This document shows positions 1 to 9,534 of a DNA stretch of 64,000 nucleotides, piece by piece. The translations under genes and the position numbers were made by a program. The DNA is from Clostridia bacterium (GTDB lineage: Bacteria; Bacillota_A; Clostridia; Christensenellales; Aristaeellaceae), in contig BNUH01000003.1 of assembly GCA_025997215.1 (NCBI GenBank), positions 1-64,000 of the forward strand, given 5' to 3'. How positions within the stretch are numbered: position 1 is the stretch's first letter; each line of letters begins with the position of its first letter. The notes beneath the pieces were generated by a model, which saw only the letters and a list, made by a program, of their open reading frames with translations, was not told the DNA's origin and did no database searches.

Positions 1-98
1 ATTCTGGCTGTGGTGCAGGGGGGAACGGGCCTCTGGCTCCGAGAACCAACTTCCGCTGCGGCGGGTGCTTTCCTGGCTGGGCGCTTCTTTATGGTTGA

Positions 99-536
99 TG
101 GGTTTACACAATTGGCGCGGCACTACCGTTCGCTGCGAATTTAACATGGCCAACAACGCCGTTAACCACAATACCTACTACAACCTCAGCTCCTTCTTCA
201 AATGTTACCGTAAACACGACGAATAAGATCGTTACAATAACTAACACCTTTGATACCTTCCAATTTACGGTAGAGAAGGTTTGGTCTCCAAATAATCCCC
301 CGCCTACTTGGAACGTTACTGCTTACATAATTCAAACAGACGCTAAGGGCGCTAAAAGCTACATGGCGGTTCCCTTATCCAACACAAATCCATCTTCTAC
401 GATAACAGTTCCATCTGGTTATTCAGGAGGCTTGTATACTTATTCAGTCGTAGAAGATACAACTACTGTTGCTCAGGGTTATAAATTCGATAAAATTGAC
501 GTAAATAGCTCATCTCAGATACCAGTAACGCCGTAA
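99..536 (+). pseudogene. Cna-B-like surface protein, 3' remnant
   Basis: The frame is open from the TGA at 96-98 to the TAA at 534-536 (145 codons). The C-terminal half (about residues 38-145) reads like a Cna-B beta-sandwich unit of the kind repeated in the next gene: a segment ending ITNTFD, then FTVEKVWSPNN, and a closing YSVVEDT stretch. No ATG, GTG or TTG occurs in frame between 99 and the ATG at 363, so the fragment has no plausible start. I infer a 5' frameshift or truncation, with the 5' part lost or lying outside the window. It precedes the large Cna-B gene by 58 bases and is probably a decayed or split relative. Confidence 0.5.
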
Positions 537-594
537 CTTTATCCTAACTTGATCAATTAGCTACTTTTGTCCGAATTCGACTGGAGGGATCCGT

Positions 595-3500
595 ATGAAA
601 ATGATCTCAATTATTAAACACAAGATACGCAACAATGAAAAGCTGAGTGGCAGACTTGTGTATCTGCTAATAGCTGTGATCCTGTTATACGGATTACTCC
701 AGGTTGCGCTTGCTGCTATTGCGGGCAACTGGGAAAGCGCCGTTCCCAATACGGCGGCGCTTTCCCTACCAAGTGATTCGTTTACACTTCACGATGCTGT
801 AAATGGTATGATAAAGGTAACAGTTATTAACCAGTTCACCGGCGACCCAGCCCAACTAAAGATAACCAAGGTATGGAACCCGCCCAGCACTGACTTATCC
901 AAACTACCTGCTTCGGTGGATTTCGTCGTCAAGGATAGCACGGGAAAAACATATGGCATATACACCTTATACGGCAATAAAGGCTGGACGGAAACGATCG
1001 ATATCCCTACATATGATACGAATTCAAGCAAAATAACATATATAGTCAGCGAAGTGCGCGTGCCCAGCGGCTATATCGGCCCGCTGCCCAAGTCCACACA
1101 ACTGACGCCGGGCGAGTTGTCCAGCATCTCGCTGGAAAATCGTTACGACGACGACCCGTCGCCCACCGTAACGCCCACTCCCACCCCGCCATGGATCACG
1201 CCTTCGCCCACGCCCACGCATCCGCCCGAGCCGACCCCGACACCCACACCCGAGCCGGGCAAGCCGTCGTTCACCCCCACCCCGCCGTACGTCACACCCA
1301 CGCCCACACCCCCGCATCCGCCCACGCCGACACCCACGCCCACATTGCCGCCAAGCGGCAGCACGGAGAATAACTTCGTTGTCGTCGTCACGAAGCAATG
1401 GTTGAATACGAAGGGCGGGGCCTTGCCCAGCGCGCTGGACGTTTGGCTCACCCGCAACGACGACCCAACGGGCGCGAAGATTCCAGCAGACACCGCCTCG
1501 CCGATCAAGAATGGCACGCAGTGGTTGTATACATTCAACGTGCTGGGCTTCGACACGGCTGAGAATTTATACAGCTATACGGTTCACGAGACGGTGCCCA
1601 TCGCGTATGTCGGCACTTTGTCTAACAACGGTCTCGTCATTTTGGATGGAACTGCCAAGCAAGGCACGGCGACCATCCAAAATACTTATGACGAGGCGCC
1701 GCTCAATCCCGAGGACAAGAATGATCCGGATAATCCGCCTGATCCATATGACAACAATCACTTGAAAATTACACTTAAGAAGGACTGGCTTAATACCCAT
1801 CTGCCGCTGCCCAATGGTGTGGTCTTTAAGCTGACGCGTCAGTCGTTGACCGATTCTGGCAGTGGATGGTCCAAGCTGATAACGCTGACCGCCGCCAAGG
1901 ATTCGACAAAAGCTACGCCGCTGGACTGGACGCTGGATGTCATTGTCGAAGGCTACGACACCGCGTCGAATCCTTACACATACACCATCTCGGAGCCTTA
2001 CATCCCCAAAGGTTACATCGGGCCGAAGGATAAGACTGTCACTAAGCCTGCCGCGCTGATTCTGCCCAATGAGGTGACCATATTAGCGCCCGCGCTGGCT
2101 AACACTTATGACAATGATCCGCACAACCCGGGCAAGCCGGGCGATCCGGATGATCCGACGAACCCGAACGATCCCAATTATCCGCAGACGCCGCCCGACA
2201 GCAAGGCGAATAACTTCGTCATCAAAGTCACCAAGGAATGGCTGAACACCAAGGGCGGGCCGCTGCCTGGCAATCTGGATGTGTGGCTGACCCGTGACGG
2301 CGATGTTACGCAGACCAAGATTTACGCCGCAGCTTCCTCGCCGACTAAGAATGGCACCAACTGGGTGTATACATTCGAGGTGCTGGGTTACGACACGGCG
2401 GAGAATCTTTACTCCTATACAGTTTACGAGACTGCGCCCAAGGCTTACATCAACCAACAGCCGGACGGCGTCAAAGTCCAACTGTATGAATCGACAAAGT
2501 CCGGCGCGGCTGTCATCCAGAATATCTACGATGATGTGCCGACGCTCCCGGGTACGCCTGTTGATCCTGACGACCCGAACTACCCGATCGATCCAAACAA
2601 TCCGCTCAATCCGGGCGGGAGTACGGTGAATAACTTCGTTATCCAAATTACCAAGGAGTGGCTGAACACCAATGGCGGGCCGCTGCCCGGCAATCTGGAT
2701 GTGTGGCTGACCCGTGACGGCGATCTTACCCAGAAAAAGATTTACGCCACAGCTTCCTCGCCGACTAAGAACGGCACCAACTGGGTTTACACATTCGAGG
2801 CGCTGGGTTACGACACGGCGGAGAATCTTTACTCTTATACCGTGCACGAGACCGCGCCGATACCGTACATCGACCAGCAGCCCAATGGCATCCACATCAT
2901 ACTGGATCCATCGACGGTGAGCGGTGCGGCCGTCATCCGAAATGTCTACGATGATGTACCGACGCCTCCGGGTGATCCGAATGATCCCAACAACCCGTAC
3001 GATCCAAATGATCCCAACGATCCGAATAACCCCAACAATCCTAACAATCCCAACAACCCGCTCAATCCGGGCGGGAGTATCATCAACAATGTCGAGGTTA
3101 CGGTCACGAAGGAATGGCGCGGCGGCGCTCCGACGCGTGACGCGCTGACCATCTCGATCAGGCGCAATGACGGGGTGACAATCGCCTCGAACACCCCCAC
3201 CAGCGTCTCAACCAACGGCTTGATCTGGACGTACACATTCTATGTGCTAGGCTATGACACCGCCGGGAATCCGTACACGTACACGGCGGCAGAAACAGTG
3301 CCTGTCGGTTACCAGGCGTTGAATGGTCTGACGTCCGTGAATCTCACCATCAATCCGTACCCAAGCGCGGCACAGGTGGGCAAAGCGCAGGCTTCGTTCG
3401 TCAACGTTAGAATAGCGACGGTCGATCCGACTTACCCGATATACGTCGTCTATCCAACGCCGACACCGTCACCGACGCCCGCACCTGGGGTGAGTCCGCT

Positions 3501-4617
3501 TCCGTCCGCAGTACCAGTACAGACGCCAAAGGCTGAGGGTGGCATCGATTCGGACGACTTCTTCCGCATCACCATCGGCGGCAAGATAATTCCGGAGGAT
3601 GTGCACGATCTGCAGATTCCAATGTATGTCGAATCGATGGACTATCAACCCAGCCCGAGGTACTGGGCGTTTGAAGAGGATGACCTCACGCTGCTATCCA
3701 TCGAAGGCTTCGTCGATGAGGACGATCCCACCATGAACGCCATCATCGCCGAGCTGCGCGCCGCCGGTGTGGATCACCTCAACCTCTCATCCGCGAGAAC
3801 TGTGGACGACGGCATGGACGGGCTTGCCAGAACCAAGGATATGGTGGAGGCCAACGGCATTGAGGCTATCGGCTCATACCGCACCGAGGGTGAGATGCGA
3901 AACCTCCAGTTGTTCGATATACCGAAGCCAGATAATGTATTGACGGAGACTAGAGTATATCGCATCGCTAACCTGGCATACACGCAGGAAATCAGCGAGA
4001 TTGGCATCTCAAATACTACGGAGGAGGAACAATCTTACGCTGTGAAGCTGTTTGATCCCGATGTCGTCCGAGAGGATGTGCAGCGCGCGCAAGCGTTAGG
4101 TGCGCAACTGTTCATAGTGAACATTCACTGGGCTGACCAGCCGCTGGCAAATGACGACCCGCAGCTAAGTCAGCTGCTCCAGTCCGGCGCTGACATTTTC
4201 GTAGGCACGCATCCCGAGATCACGGAGCCATTCCAGATGCACGATGTCAGGCAGAGTAATGGAACGGTCAAGACCGTGATTTACGCGCCGTCCATGGGTA
4301 ACGCGCTGGCGGGCGCATCTCCCAGCGCGCCGGATGATACCGCTGGCATACTGCTCCATATCACCTACTTGATCGACAAGAAAGCTAATTACCTGTTGTT
4401 GTACACCGAGAATGCCGAGAATGAGAAGATCATGCAGAAGCAGTACATGTCCACCTGGCTCGCCAAAGACGAAGGCACCGCCATCAATCGGCTGCTGTAC
4501 TCGGATGTGGAGAAGCCGGATTGGATGGACAGCGAGACTTACTCCCGCATGCAGGACGCCTTCCAGGATATGCTCCAGCGCCACGGCACATCGCCAGTCC
4601 CTCCGGTTGAGAAGTAG
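595..4617 (+). CDS. Cna-B repeat surface protein fused to a degenerate CapA-like domain
   Basis: 1340 residues; GGAGGG lies a few bases upstream of the ATG. A membrane or signal segment lies at about residues 20-45. Six Cna-B-like units follow at about 85-182, 258-367, 388-505, 538-645, 678-785 and 830-938; those at 538 and 678 are near duplicates. Units are joined by a Pro/Thr linker (about 188-255) and by Asn/Asp/Pro linkers built on DPN and NPN repeats (about 511-535 and 788-828). Residues about 1000-1270 resemble CapA/PGA_cap metallophosphatases, with an HW motif, GTHPE and YAPSMGN. The usual NNH metal-binding motif is replaced by SAR, and GHHPH by GTHPE, so activity is doubtful. There is no LPXTG or C-terminal anchor; retention would be by the N-terminal segment. 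The role is inferred as adhesion or cell-surface display. Confidence 0.75.
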   Translation: MKMISIIKHKIRNNEKLSGRLVYLLIAVILLYGLLQVALAAIAGNWESAVPNTAALSLPSDSFTLHDAVNGMIKVTVINQFTGDPAQLKITKVWNPPSTDLSKLPASVDFVVKDSTGKTYGIYTLYGNKGWTETIDIPTYDTNSSKITYIVSEVRVPSGYIGPLPKSTQLTPGELSSISLENRYDDDPSPTVTPTPTPPWITPSPTPTHPPEPTPTPTPEPGKPSFTPTPPYVTPTPTPPHPPTPTPTPTLPPSGSTENNFVVVVTKQWLNTKGGALPSALDVWLTRNDDPTGAKIPADTASPIKNGTQWLYTFNVLGFDTAENLYSYTVHETVPIAYVGTLSNNGLVILDGTAKQGTATIQNTYDEAPLNPEDKNDPDNPPDPYDNNHLKITLKKDWLNTHLPLPNGVVFKLTRQSLTDSGSGWSKLITLTAAKDSTKATPLDWTLDVIVEGYDTASNPYTYTISEPYIPKGYIGPKDKTVTKPAALILPNEVTILAPALANTYDNDPHNPGKPGDPDDPTNPNDPNYPQTPPDSKANNFVIKVTKEWLNTKGGPLPGNLDVWLTRDGDVTQTKIYAAASSPTKNGTNWVYTFEVLGYDTAENLYSYTVYETAPKAYINQQPDGVKVQLYESTKSGAAVIQNIYDDVPTLPGTPVDPDDPNYPIDPNNPLNPGGSTVNNFVIQITKEWLNTNGGPLPGNLDVWLTRDGDLTQKKIYATASSPTKNGTNWVYTFEALGYDTAENLYSYTVHETAPIPYIDQQPNGIHIILDPSTVSGAAVIRNVYDDVPTPPGDPNDPNNPYDPNDPNDPNNPNNPNNPNNPLNPGGSIINNVEVTVTKEWRGGAPTRDALTISIRRNDGVTIASNTPTSVSTNGLIWTYTFYVLGYDTAGNPYTYTAAETVPVGYQALNGLTSVNLTINPYPSAAQVGKAQASFVNVRIATVDPTYPIYVVYPTPTPSPTPAPGVSPLPSAVPVQTPKAEGGIDSDDFFRITIGGKIIPEDVHDLQIPMYVESMDYQPSPRYWAFEEDDLTLLSIEGFVDEDDPTMNAIIAELRAAGVDHLNLSSARTVDDGMDGLARTKDMVEANGIEAIGSYRTEGEMRNLQLFDIPKPDNVLTETRVYRIANLAYTQEISEIGISNTTEEEQSYAVKLFDPDVVREDVQRAQALGAQLFIVNIHWADQPLANDDPQLSQLLQSGADIFVGTHPEITEPFQMHDVRQSNGTVKTVIYAPSMGNALAGASPSAPDDTAGILLHITYLIDKKANYLLLYTENAENEKIMQKQYMSTWLAKDEGTAINRLLYSDVEKPDWMDSETYSRMQDAFQDMLQRHGTSPVPPVEK

Positions 4618-4624
4618 AATCATG

Positions 4625-4659
4625 ATGGAAGGCCTAGGATTTTCTCCTAGGCCTTCCAT
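4625..4659 (+). terminator. 15-bp perfect hairpin after the surface gene
   Basis: Arms at 4625-4639 and 4645-4659 are perfect reverse complements around a TTTTC loop. No T-run follows, so this is either a weak terminator or an mRNA 3' stabiliser. Confidence 0.5.
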
Positions 4660-4751
4660 GAAACCCAGAAAAAAGATTCGTATTAAGTGTTCCAAAATTT
4701 CTGCCAATGAATACTATAGTATTCGAGTCCAAATAAATACAACGCGACGGG

Positions 4752-5228
4752 GTGCAAATGAAACAAAGAATTGTCTTATTCCTGGTGTTGCTCGTGATGA
4801 CAGGCGCGGTCGGTACGGCCATGGCGTTCACGCCGGATGAGAACGCCTATTTGGACTATCAGTCACGGGTGTTGGAACTGGTGAACGAAGAGCGCGCAAG
4901 CGCGAACCTGCCGCTCCTGCGGATGGCGAAACCTGAAGCGATACGAGTTGCCATGTATCGAGCCTACGAGATCTCAATCAGGTTTACGCACACACGTCCC
5001 AATGGATCGGGGGTGCAGACGCTGCTCTACGATTACGGAGTCAGGTTCCGACGATACGGTGAGAATCTAGCGTATGGGTACGATTCGGCGGCGTCCGTCA
5101 TGAATGGATGGATGCGCTCGCAAAGCCACAAGGCAAACATTATGCAAAAGGAATTTACAATGCTGGCGGTGGGAGTATACCGCACAAATGGCACACGGTA
5201 TTGGGTTCAGATATTCCTTGCAGACTAA
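4752..5228 (+). CDS. Secreted CAP-domain (SCP/PR1-like) protein
   Basis: 158 residues from a GTG at 4752; the ATG at 4758 is an equally good start. A signal peptide ends near AMA-FT. The rest is one CAP domain: a RVLELVNEERA helix, FTHTRPNG carrying the cavity histidine, GENLAYG, a SHKANIM helix with the second histidine, and YWVQIF at the end. Bacterial CAP proteins (YkwD-like) are secreted and mostly uncharacterised; cell-wall or host-surface roles are proposed for the family. The gene stands alone between two hairpins, just after the Cna-B protein, which fits an extracellular surface neighbourhood. Confidence 0.85.
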   Translation: MQMKQRIVLFLVLLVMTGAVGTAMAFTPDENAYLDYQSRVLELVNEERASANLPLLRMAKPEAIRVAMYRAYEISIRFTHTRPNGSGVQTLLYDYGVRFRRYGENLAYGYDSAASVMNGWMRSQSHKANIMQKEFTMLAVGVYRTNGTRYWVQIFLAD

Positions 5229-5248
5229 AAATACAAACTGAATAACCA

Positions 5249-5275
5249 AGCGCCGATGGAAGCATCGGTGCTTTT
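5249..5275 (+). terminator. Rho-independent terminator of the CAP gene
   Basis: Nine-base-pair stem (5249-5257 with 5264-5272, one G-T pair) followed by TTTT. Confidence 0.75.
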
Positions 5276-5352
5276 GTGATAAGGATTTTAGTGAACATAT
5301 GATTATGTGATAAGACTTTGATGAGACTTTTGTATGACATGGAGGGGAAACC

Positions 5353-6000
5353 ATGAAAAAGTTTGAATGGCCTGTAGTTTTGTTAACTGAAATGAGTATG
5401 AACGAATCAATAGCCTCTATTTGTTGTTATTCCGAAACCTCAACTAGTACATTGAACAAGGAAATAATTGTCAGGACAATACTAAATGGAGGCAGGATCG
5501 GTTCGATTGCCGACAAATTCAACCTGATCGACGGGGTTTCGCGTGCATTCGGCGGTGTGCTTCCACCTGCAAGCCAGCATGAAAAGATTACGTTCACGAC
5601 GCAATCGGATGATGACTGGCTGGCAAGGAATAACAGCACATCCTTTGCGTCGTATACAGTCGTAACGGCCGTTCGCGCTAACTATGACTGGGTCGCCTCG
5701 GCGCAGGTGTTGAGCGAAGGCGCCGTCGTCGATGCCACTCGATTGGTTTTCCCCAATGGCAGCCCATTCACACGCGGCGGGCTGCTCGGCACGTATGTTC
5801 GCATACCCGGTCAGGCATTCAGTCCGGCGACCATTGCCGCCGAAGGCGCGGTGTGCAGCCACAACAGTTTTGATTGTCCATGGGTTGCGGTAAAAGCCTC
5901 CGAAACCGTTAAAACTGATCACATAGGTTCGGTATTGCCGCATGTTATGGGCGGGCCGGAATGGTATAATCCGCATCTGGCGCAAAAATATTCGTCGTGA
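5353..6000 (+). CDS. Hypothetical protein with short clostridial-type N-terminus
   Basis: 215 residues; a strong GGAGGGG site fixes the ATG. I do not recognise the body. The first 25 residues (MKKFEWPVV then a hydrophobic-acidic stretch ending SICC) resemble the start of short Clostridia peptides of the MKKYEKPxxxV type. Those are leaderless small proteins, some of which are RiPP precursor-like. There is no signal peptide and no transmembrane segment. The C-terminal half is Gly/Ala/Ser-rich and ends in a short polar tail. It is flanked by hairpins on both sides, so it is probably monocistronic. No processing enzyme is adjacent. The function is unknown. Confidence 0.6.
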   Translation: MKKFEWPVVLLTEMSMNESIASICCYSETSTSTLNKEIIVRTILNGGRIGSIADKFNLIDGVSRAFGGVLPPASQHEKITFTTQSDDDWLARNNSTSFASYTVVTAVRANYDWVASAQVLSEGAVVDATRLVFPNGSPFTRGGLLGTYVRIPGQAFSPATIAAEGAVCSHNSFDCPWVAVKASETVKTDHIGSVLPHVMGGPEWYNPHLAQKYSS

Positions 6001-6027
6001 TAACGATTCGGCGCGGTAATGCACATC

Positions 6028-6056
6028 AAGCTCTATCCGTTCATACGGGTAGAGCT
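6028..6056 (+). terminator. Hairpin after the orphan gene
   Basis: Thirteen-base arms at 6028-6040 and 6044-6056 with one G-T pair and a three-base loop. No T-run follows. Confidence 0.5.
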
Positions 6057-6174
6057 TAACTTATATGCGCTATGGATAAATCTATATACATTACCACATA
6101 TAGCTAATATGAAGGATCGTCGGATGAAAACTGCATTTTTCACGTTAATATTTCAACAAAGACGGCCAAAGTCG

Positions 6175-6203
6175 TTGACAAAGCGGCGGGCGGACGTTAT
6201 ACT
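6175..6203 (+). promoter_or_regulatory. Sigma-A promoter of the liv operon
   Basis: TTGACA (6175-6180), 17-base spacer, TATACT (6198-6203); one mismatch from consensus. The leader to the livK start is about 43 bases. Confidence 0.85.
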
Positions 6204-6252
6204 ATTCATGTATCTTTAGTGGAAGAAAAATTCAACGTGGAGGGATTCAACG

Positions 6253-7377
6253 ATGAAGTTAACAGGACGCAAGATCCTCGCGCTCGCGCTGGCTCTGCTG
6301 ATGTTCGCGCCCGCGTTCGCGCTGGCCGACACGATCAAGATCGGCATCTTCGAACCGATCACCGGCGCTACGGCCAATGGCGGCGCGATGGAACTGGATG
6401 GCTACAACCTGGCCAAGGAACTGTATCCACAGATACTGGGCTTGGACGTGGAGTTTATCATCGCCGACAACGGCTCGGACAAGGTTGTCGCATCCAATGC
6501 GGCCGCGAAGCTGGTATCCGAGGGCGTAGTCGCGGTGCTGGGCAGCTATGGTTCCGGACTGTCCATGGTGGGCGACCCGATCTTCAGTGAGGCAGGCGTT
6601 CCCGCTCTGACCGCCACTTCAACCAACCCGATGGTCACACAGGGCGACTGGTACGCGCGCATTTGCTTCATCGATCCGTTCCAGGGTACGATGCTGGCGC
6701 GTTACGCCGTCGAGAATGGCTATAAGAAAGTAGCGCTATTCCAGGACATCGAGTCCGACTACGCGGTCGGTCTGGTGACCTACTTCCAGAATGAAATCAA
6801 GAATTATTCGGATGTGACGATCACTTCGGTCGGCAGCTTTGTCAGCGCTGACCAGGATTTCACCGCGCTGCTGACCGAGGCGCTGAAGAATGAGCCGGAC
6901 GTCATATTCACCTCCGTCCAGAACGGAACTAGCGCCGGACTCATCGCCAAGCAGGCGCGCGAGCTGGGCTACACTGGGCCGATCATCGGCGGCGACACGC
7001 TCGATGACCCGAAGCTCTACGAACTGGCCGGGGCATCGGCTGCTGGCGTTGTATTCTCAACGTTCTATGATTCGGCGCAGCCCGCAACCGAGCTGACCAG
7101 CCAATTCTTGGACGCGTATGCCGCAAAGTTCAACAAGGAAGCGCCCGCACCATCGATCATGTGCTTTGACGCTTACCTAACGCTGAAGGATGCCATCGAG
7201 CGCGCTGGATCGACGGATGGCGCGGCTATCCGTGACGCTCTGTTCGCGACCGAGGGCTTCGTAGGCGCTGCTGGCGTCATCACACTGAACGAGACCCATG
7301 ACGCCGTGCGCGCCGTGGTATTCAAGGAAGTACAGGCGGACGGCACATCCAACTTCGTGCAGCTTATCGAGCCGTAA
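6253..7377 (+). CDS. livK: Branched-chain amino-acid ABC transporter, substrate-binding protein
   Basis: 374 residues with a GGAGGG site seven bases before the ATG. The signal peptide ends at about residue 25 (FALA-DT); there is no lipobox cysteine. The mature part is a periplasmic-binding-protein type I (Leu/Ile/Val-binding) fold: IKIGIFEPITG at its start, VLGSYGSG and TATSTNP at the ligand site, and a LIAKQARELG helix. It captures an amino acid or similar ligand outside the membrane and passes it to LivHM. It is the first gene of a five-gene operon. The hairpin before livH probably lowers downstream expression relative to the binding protein. Ligand specificity cannot be read from sequence; amides or short peptides are alternatives. 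Confidence 0.9.
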   Translation: MKLTGRKILALALALLMFAPAFALADTIKIGIFEPITGATANGGAMELDGYNLAKELYPQILGLDVEFIIADNGSDKVVASNAAAKLVSEGVVAVLGSYGSGLSMVGDPIFSEAGVPALTATSTNPMVTQGDWYARICFIDPFQGTMLARYAVENGYKKVALFQDIESDYAVGLVTYFQNEIKNYSDVTITSVGSFVSADQDFTALLTEALKNEPDVIFTSVQNGTSAGLIAKQARELGYTGPIIGGDTLDDPKLYELAGASAAGVVFSTFYDSAQPATELTSQFLDAYAAKFNKEAPAPSIMCFDAYLTLKDAIERAGSTDGAAIRDALFATEGFVGAAGVITLNETHDAVRAVVFKEVQADGTSNFVQLIEP

Positions 7378-7389
7378 CCATTATATTGC

Positions 7390-7422
7390 AGAAGGGGGGG
7401 ACGTTGTCTCCCCTTCTTTATT
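7390..7422 (+). terminator. Attenuating hairpin between livK and livH
   Basis: AGAAGGGG (7390-7397) pairs with CCCCTTCT (7410-7417) and is followed by TTTATTAT. It is likely partial read-through that sets the binding-protein to permease ratio. Confidence 0.55.
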
Positions 7423-7536
7423 ATGCGGGAGTATATATTCTATTATTCGACAAACAAAGCCGGGAATTAGCAGGATAAGGACGCGCACTCATCGAATATA
7501 ACTAAAAAATAGTTTGGATGCCGAAGGGGAGTTCAT

Positions 7537-8424
7537 ATGTCCGCAATCATGCAGCACCTGGCGAACGCGTTGAGCGTAGGCAGCCTTTACGCGCTGATGG
7601 CCATCGGATACACGATGGTATATGGCGTGCTGCGGCTGATCAACTTCGCGCACGGCGAGATATTTATGATGTCCATGTACATCGTGTTCTTTGGGTTGAC
7701 GCTGTTTATGCTTCCGTGGTGGCTTAGCTTTGCGCTGACCATACTGCTGACGGCGGTGCTCGGTGTCGCGGCGGAGCGGCTCGCATACCGTCCGCTGCGT
7801 GACGCGCCGCGCATATCGATTCTGATCTCCGCGATAGCTGTCAGCTATTTCCTGCAGAATCTGGCGACGGTGCTGTTCGGCGGCCGTCCGCTGACGTTCC
7901 CGCAGATACCACTGTTCACATCCATGATGACGCTGGGCGGCGTCCACATATCGCGGCTGCTGATACTCACCCCGGCGGTGACGGCGGCGCTCCTCATAGC
8001 ATTGCAATATTTATTGAAGCGCACTAAAACGGGCATGGCCATGCGCGCCGTAGCCCGGGACTATGACGCGGCGCGGCTGATGGGCATCGACCTGAATAAA
8101 ACTATCGCCATGACGTTTTTCATCGGCTCGTCGCTGGCCGGAGTCGGCGCTATAATGTGGGGCATGAAGTATCCGCAGATCATCCCGACCGTTGGCGCGA
8201 TGCCGGGCATTAAGTGCTTCATCGCGGCGGTATTCGGCGGGATCGGCAATGTCGCGGGCGCCGTGGTCGGCGGGTTGGTGCTGGGCGTGGCGGAGATAAT
8301 GATCGTCGCGGCGGTGCCCGCGCTGGCGGGTTACCGGGACGCCTTTGCGTTTGTATTGTTAATAATAGTTCTACTAGTGAAACCAACGGGTCTGCTAGGC
8401 GAGAAAACTACGGAGAAGGTGTGA
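7537..8424 (+). CDS. livH: Branched-chain amino-acid ABC permease LivH
   Basis: 295 residues, about eight transmembrane helices. It matches the LivH permease family: an early NALSVGSLYALMAIGYTMVYG segment, INFAHGEIFM, and a late region with FGGIGNVAGAVVGG. It forms half of the membrane channel with LivM. GAAGGGGAG lies before the ATG. Three bases separate its stop from the livM start, so the genes are translationally close. Confidence 0.92.
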   Translation: MSAIMQHLANALSVGSLYALMAIGYTMVYGVLRLINFAHGEIFMMSMYIVFFGLTLFMLPWWLSFALTILLTAVLGVAAERLAYRPLRDAPRISILISAIAVSYFLQNLATVLFGGRPLTFPQIPLFTSMMTLGGVHISRLLILTPAVTAALLIALQYLLKRTKTGMAMRAVARDYDAARLMGIDLNKTIAMTFFIGSSLAGVGAIMWGMKYPQIIPTVGAMPGIKCFIAAVFGGIGNVAGAVVGGLVLGVAEIMIVAAVPALAGYRDAFAFVLLIIVLLVKPTGLLGEKTTEKV

Positions 8425-8427
8425 GAT

Positions 8428-9534
8428 ATGGCGAATAATGCCGTTTCGCATAATCCAGCCGCACGCAAGCCGGGCAGGGCGGTCTCCGTGGCGCTGACCG
8501 CCATACTGCTAGCCCTGCTAACATTCATCTTGTGGCGCGTCCAATCGACAGTGAAGGACGTCTACATCCTCAAAATCACGCGCCTATGCGCGATTAACAT
8601 CACGCTCGCGCTGGCGATGAACCTTATCAACGGATTCACGGGGGTATTTTCGCTGGGACACGCGGGGTTCATGGCGGTCGGCGCGTATGCGACGGCCTTG
8701 CTGACGATACCCGCCAAGAATAAGGCGATGATGTTCATGATCGCGCCGCTCATCAAGCCGCTCGACACGCTGACGCTGCCATTCCCGATAGCGCTGGCGG
8801 CTGGCGGACTGCTGGCGGCGGGATTTGCGTACTTGATCGGCATGCCGTGCTTGAGATTGCGCGGGGATTACCTGGCCATAGCGACGCTGGGATTCTCGGA
8901 GATAATCCGCGTGCTCATCATGAACGCCCAACCGCTGACCAACGGCGCGATGGGTCTGCGCAGCATTCCCGCCAACGCGACGATGGCCTGGACGTATGGC
9001 GTCGCGCTGGTCGCGATCGCATTTATGGCGCTGTTCACAACGTCCAGCTTTGGACGCGCGCTGAAGGCCATACGCGAGGACGAGATCGCCGCCGAGTCGA
9101 TGGGTGTTCCGTTATTCGGGCATAAGATGATGAGCTTCATGATCAGCGCGTTTTTTGCTGGCGTGGGCGGCGGGCTGCTCGCGGCTTACAACGGCACGAT
9201 CGGGCAGGATATGTTCCGGGTCACGATGACGTACAATATATTGATGATCGTGGTCATGGGCGGCATGGGTTCGATCACAGGCTCCGTCATATCGGCGTTC
9301 ATTGTGACGATCGGGCAGGAGTGGCTGCGGTTCCTCGACGGGCCGATGACGCTGGGTCCGTTCCACACGGACGGGGTTATAGGGTTGCGAATGGTTGTGT
9401 TCGCCGCGCTGTTATTGATCATAATAGTATTTTTCCGCAACGGATTATTCGGCACCAACGAGGCTTCATGGTCAGGCGTGTGGCGCGGCATCGCCAAGAT
9501 GTCCGGCCGAGGGAAGCGGGGTGAGGCCTCATGA
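8428..9534 (+). CDS. livM: Branched-chain amino-acid ABC permease LivM
   Basis: 368 residues. The LivM signature is visible as NLINGFTGVFSLGHAGFMAVGAY, then RLRGDYLAIATLGFSEI, and KAIREDEIAAESMG (the cytoplasmic loop contacting the ATPase). An N-terminal cytoplasmic stretch of about 15 residues precedes the first helix. It pairs with LivH in the membrane. Its last four bases overlap livG in an ATGA arrangement. Confidence 0.92.
   Translation: MANNAVSHNPAARKPGRAVSVALTAILLALLTFILWRVQSTVKDVYILKITRLCAINITLALAMNLINGFTGVFSLGHAGFMAVGAYATALLTIPAKNKAMMFMIAPLIKPLDTLTLPFPIALAAGGLLAAGFAYLIGMPCLRLRGDYLAIATLGFSEIIRVLIMNAQPLTNGAMGLRSIPANATMAWTYGVALVAIAFMALFTTSSFGRALKAIREDEIAAESMGVPLFGHKMMSFMISAFFAGVGGGLLAAYNGTIGQDMFRVTMTYNILMIVVMGGMGSITGSVISAFIVTIGQEWLRFLDGPMTLGPFHTDGVIGLRMVVFAALLLIIIVFFRNGLFGTNEASWSGVWRGIAKMSGRGKRGEAS

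Noticed and set aside
2083..2895. 270-residue minus-strand frame within the Cna-B gene
   Set aside because: A shadow of the repeated units; no ribosome site and repeats in phase with the real gene.
595..4617. LPXTG sortase anchor on the surface protein
   Set aside because: The C-terminus ends SPVPPVEK with no sorting motif or hydrophobic tail.
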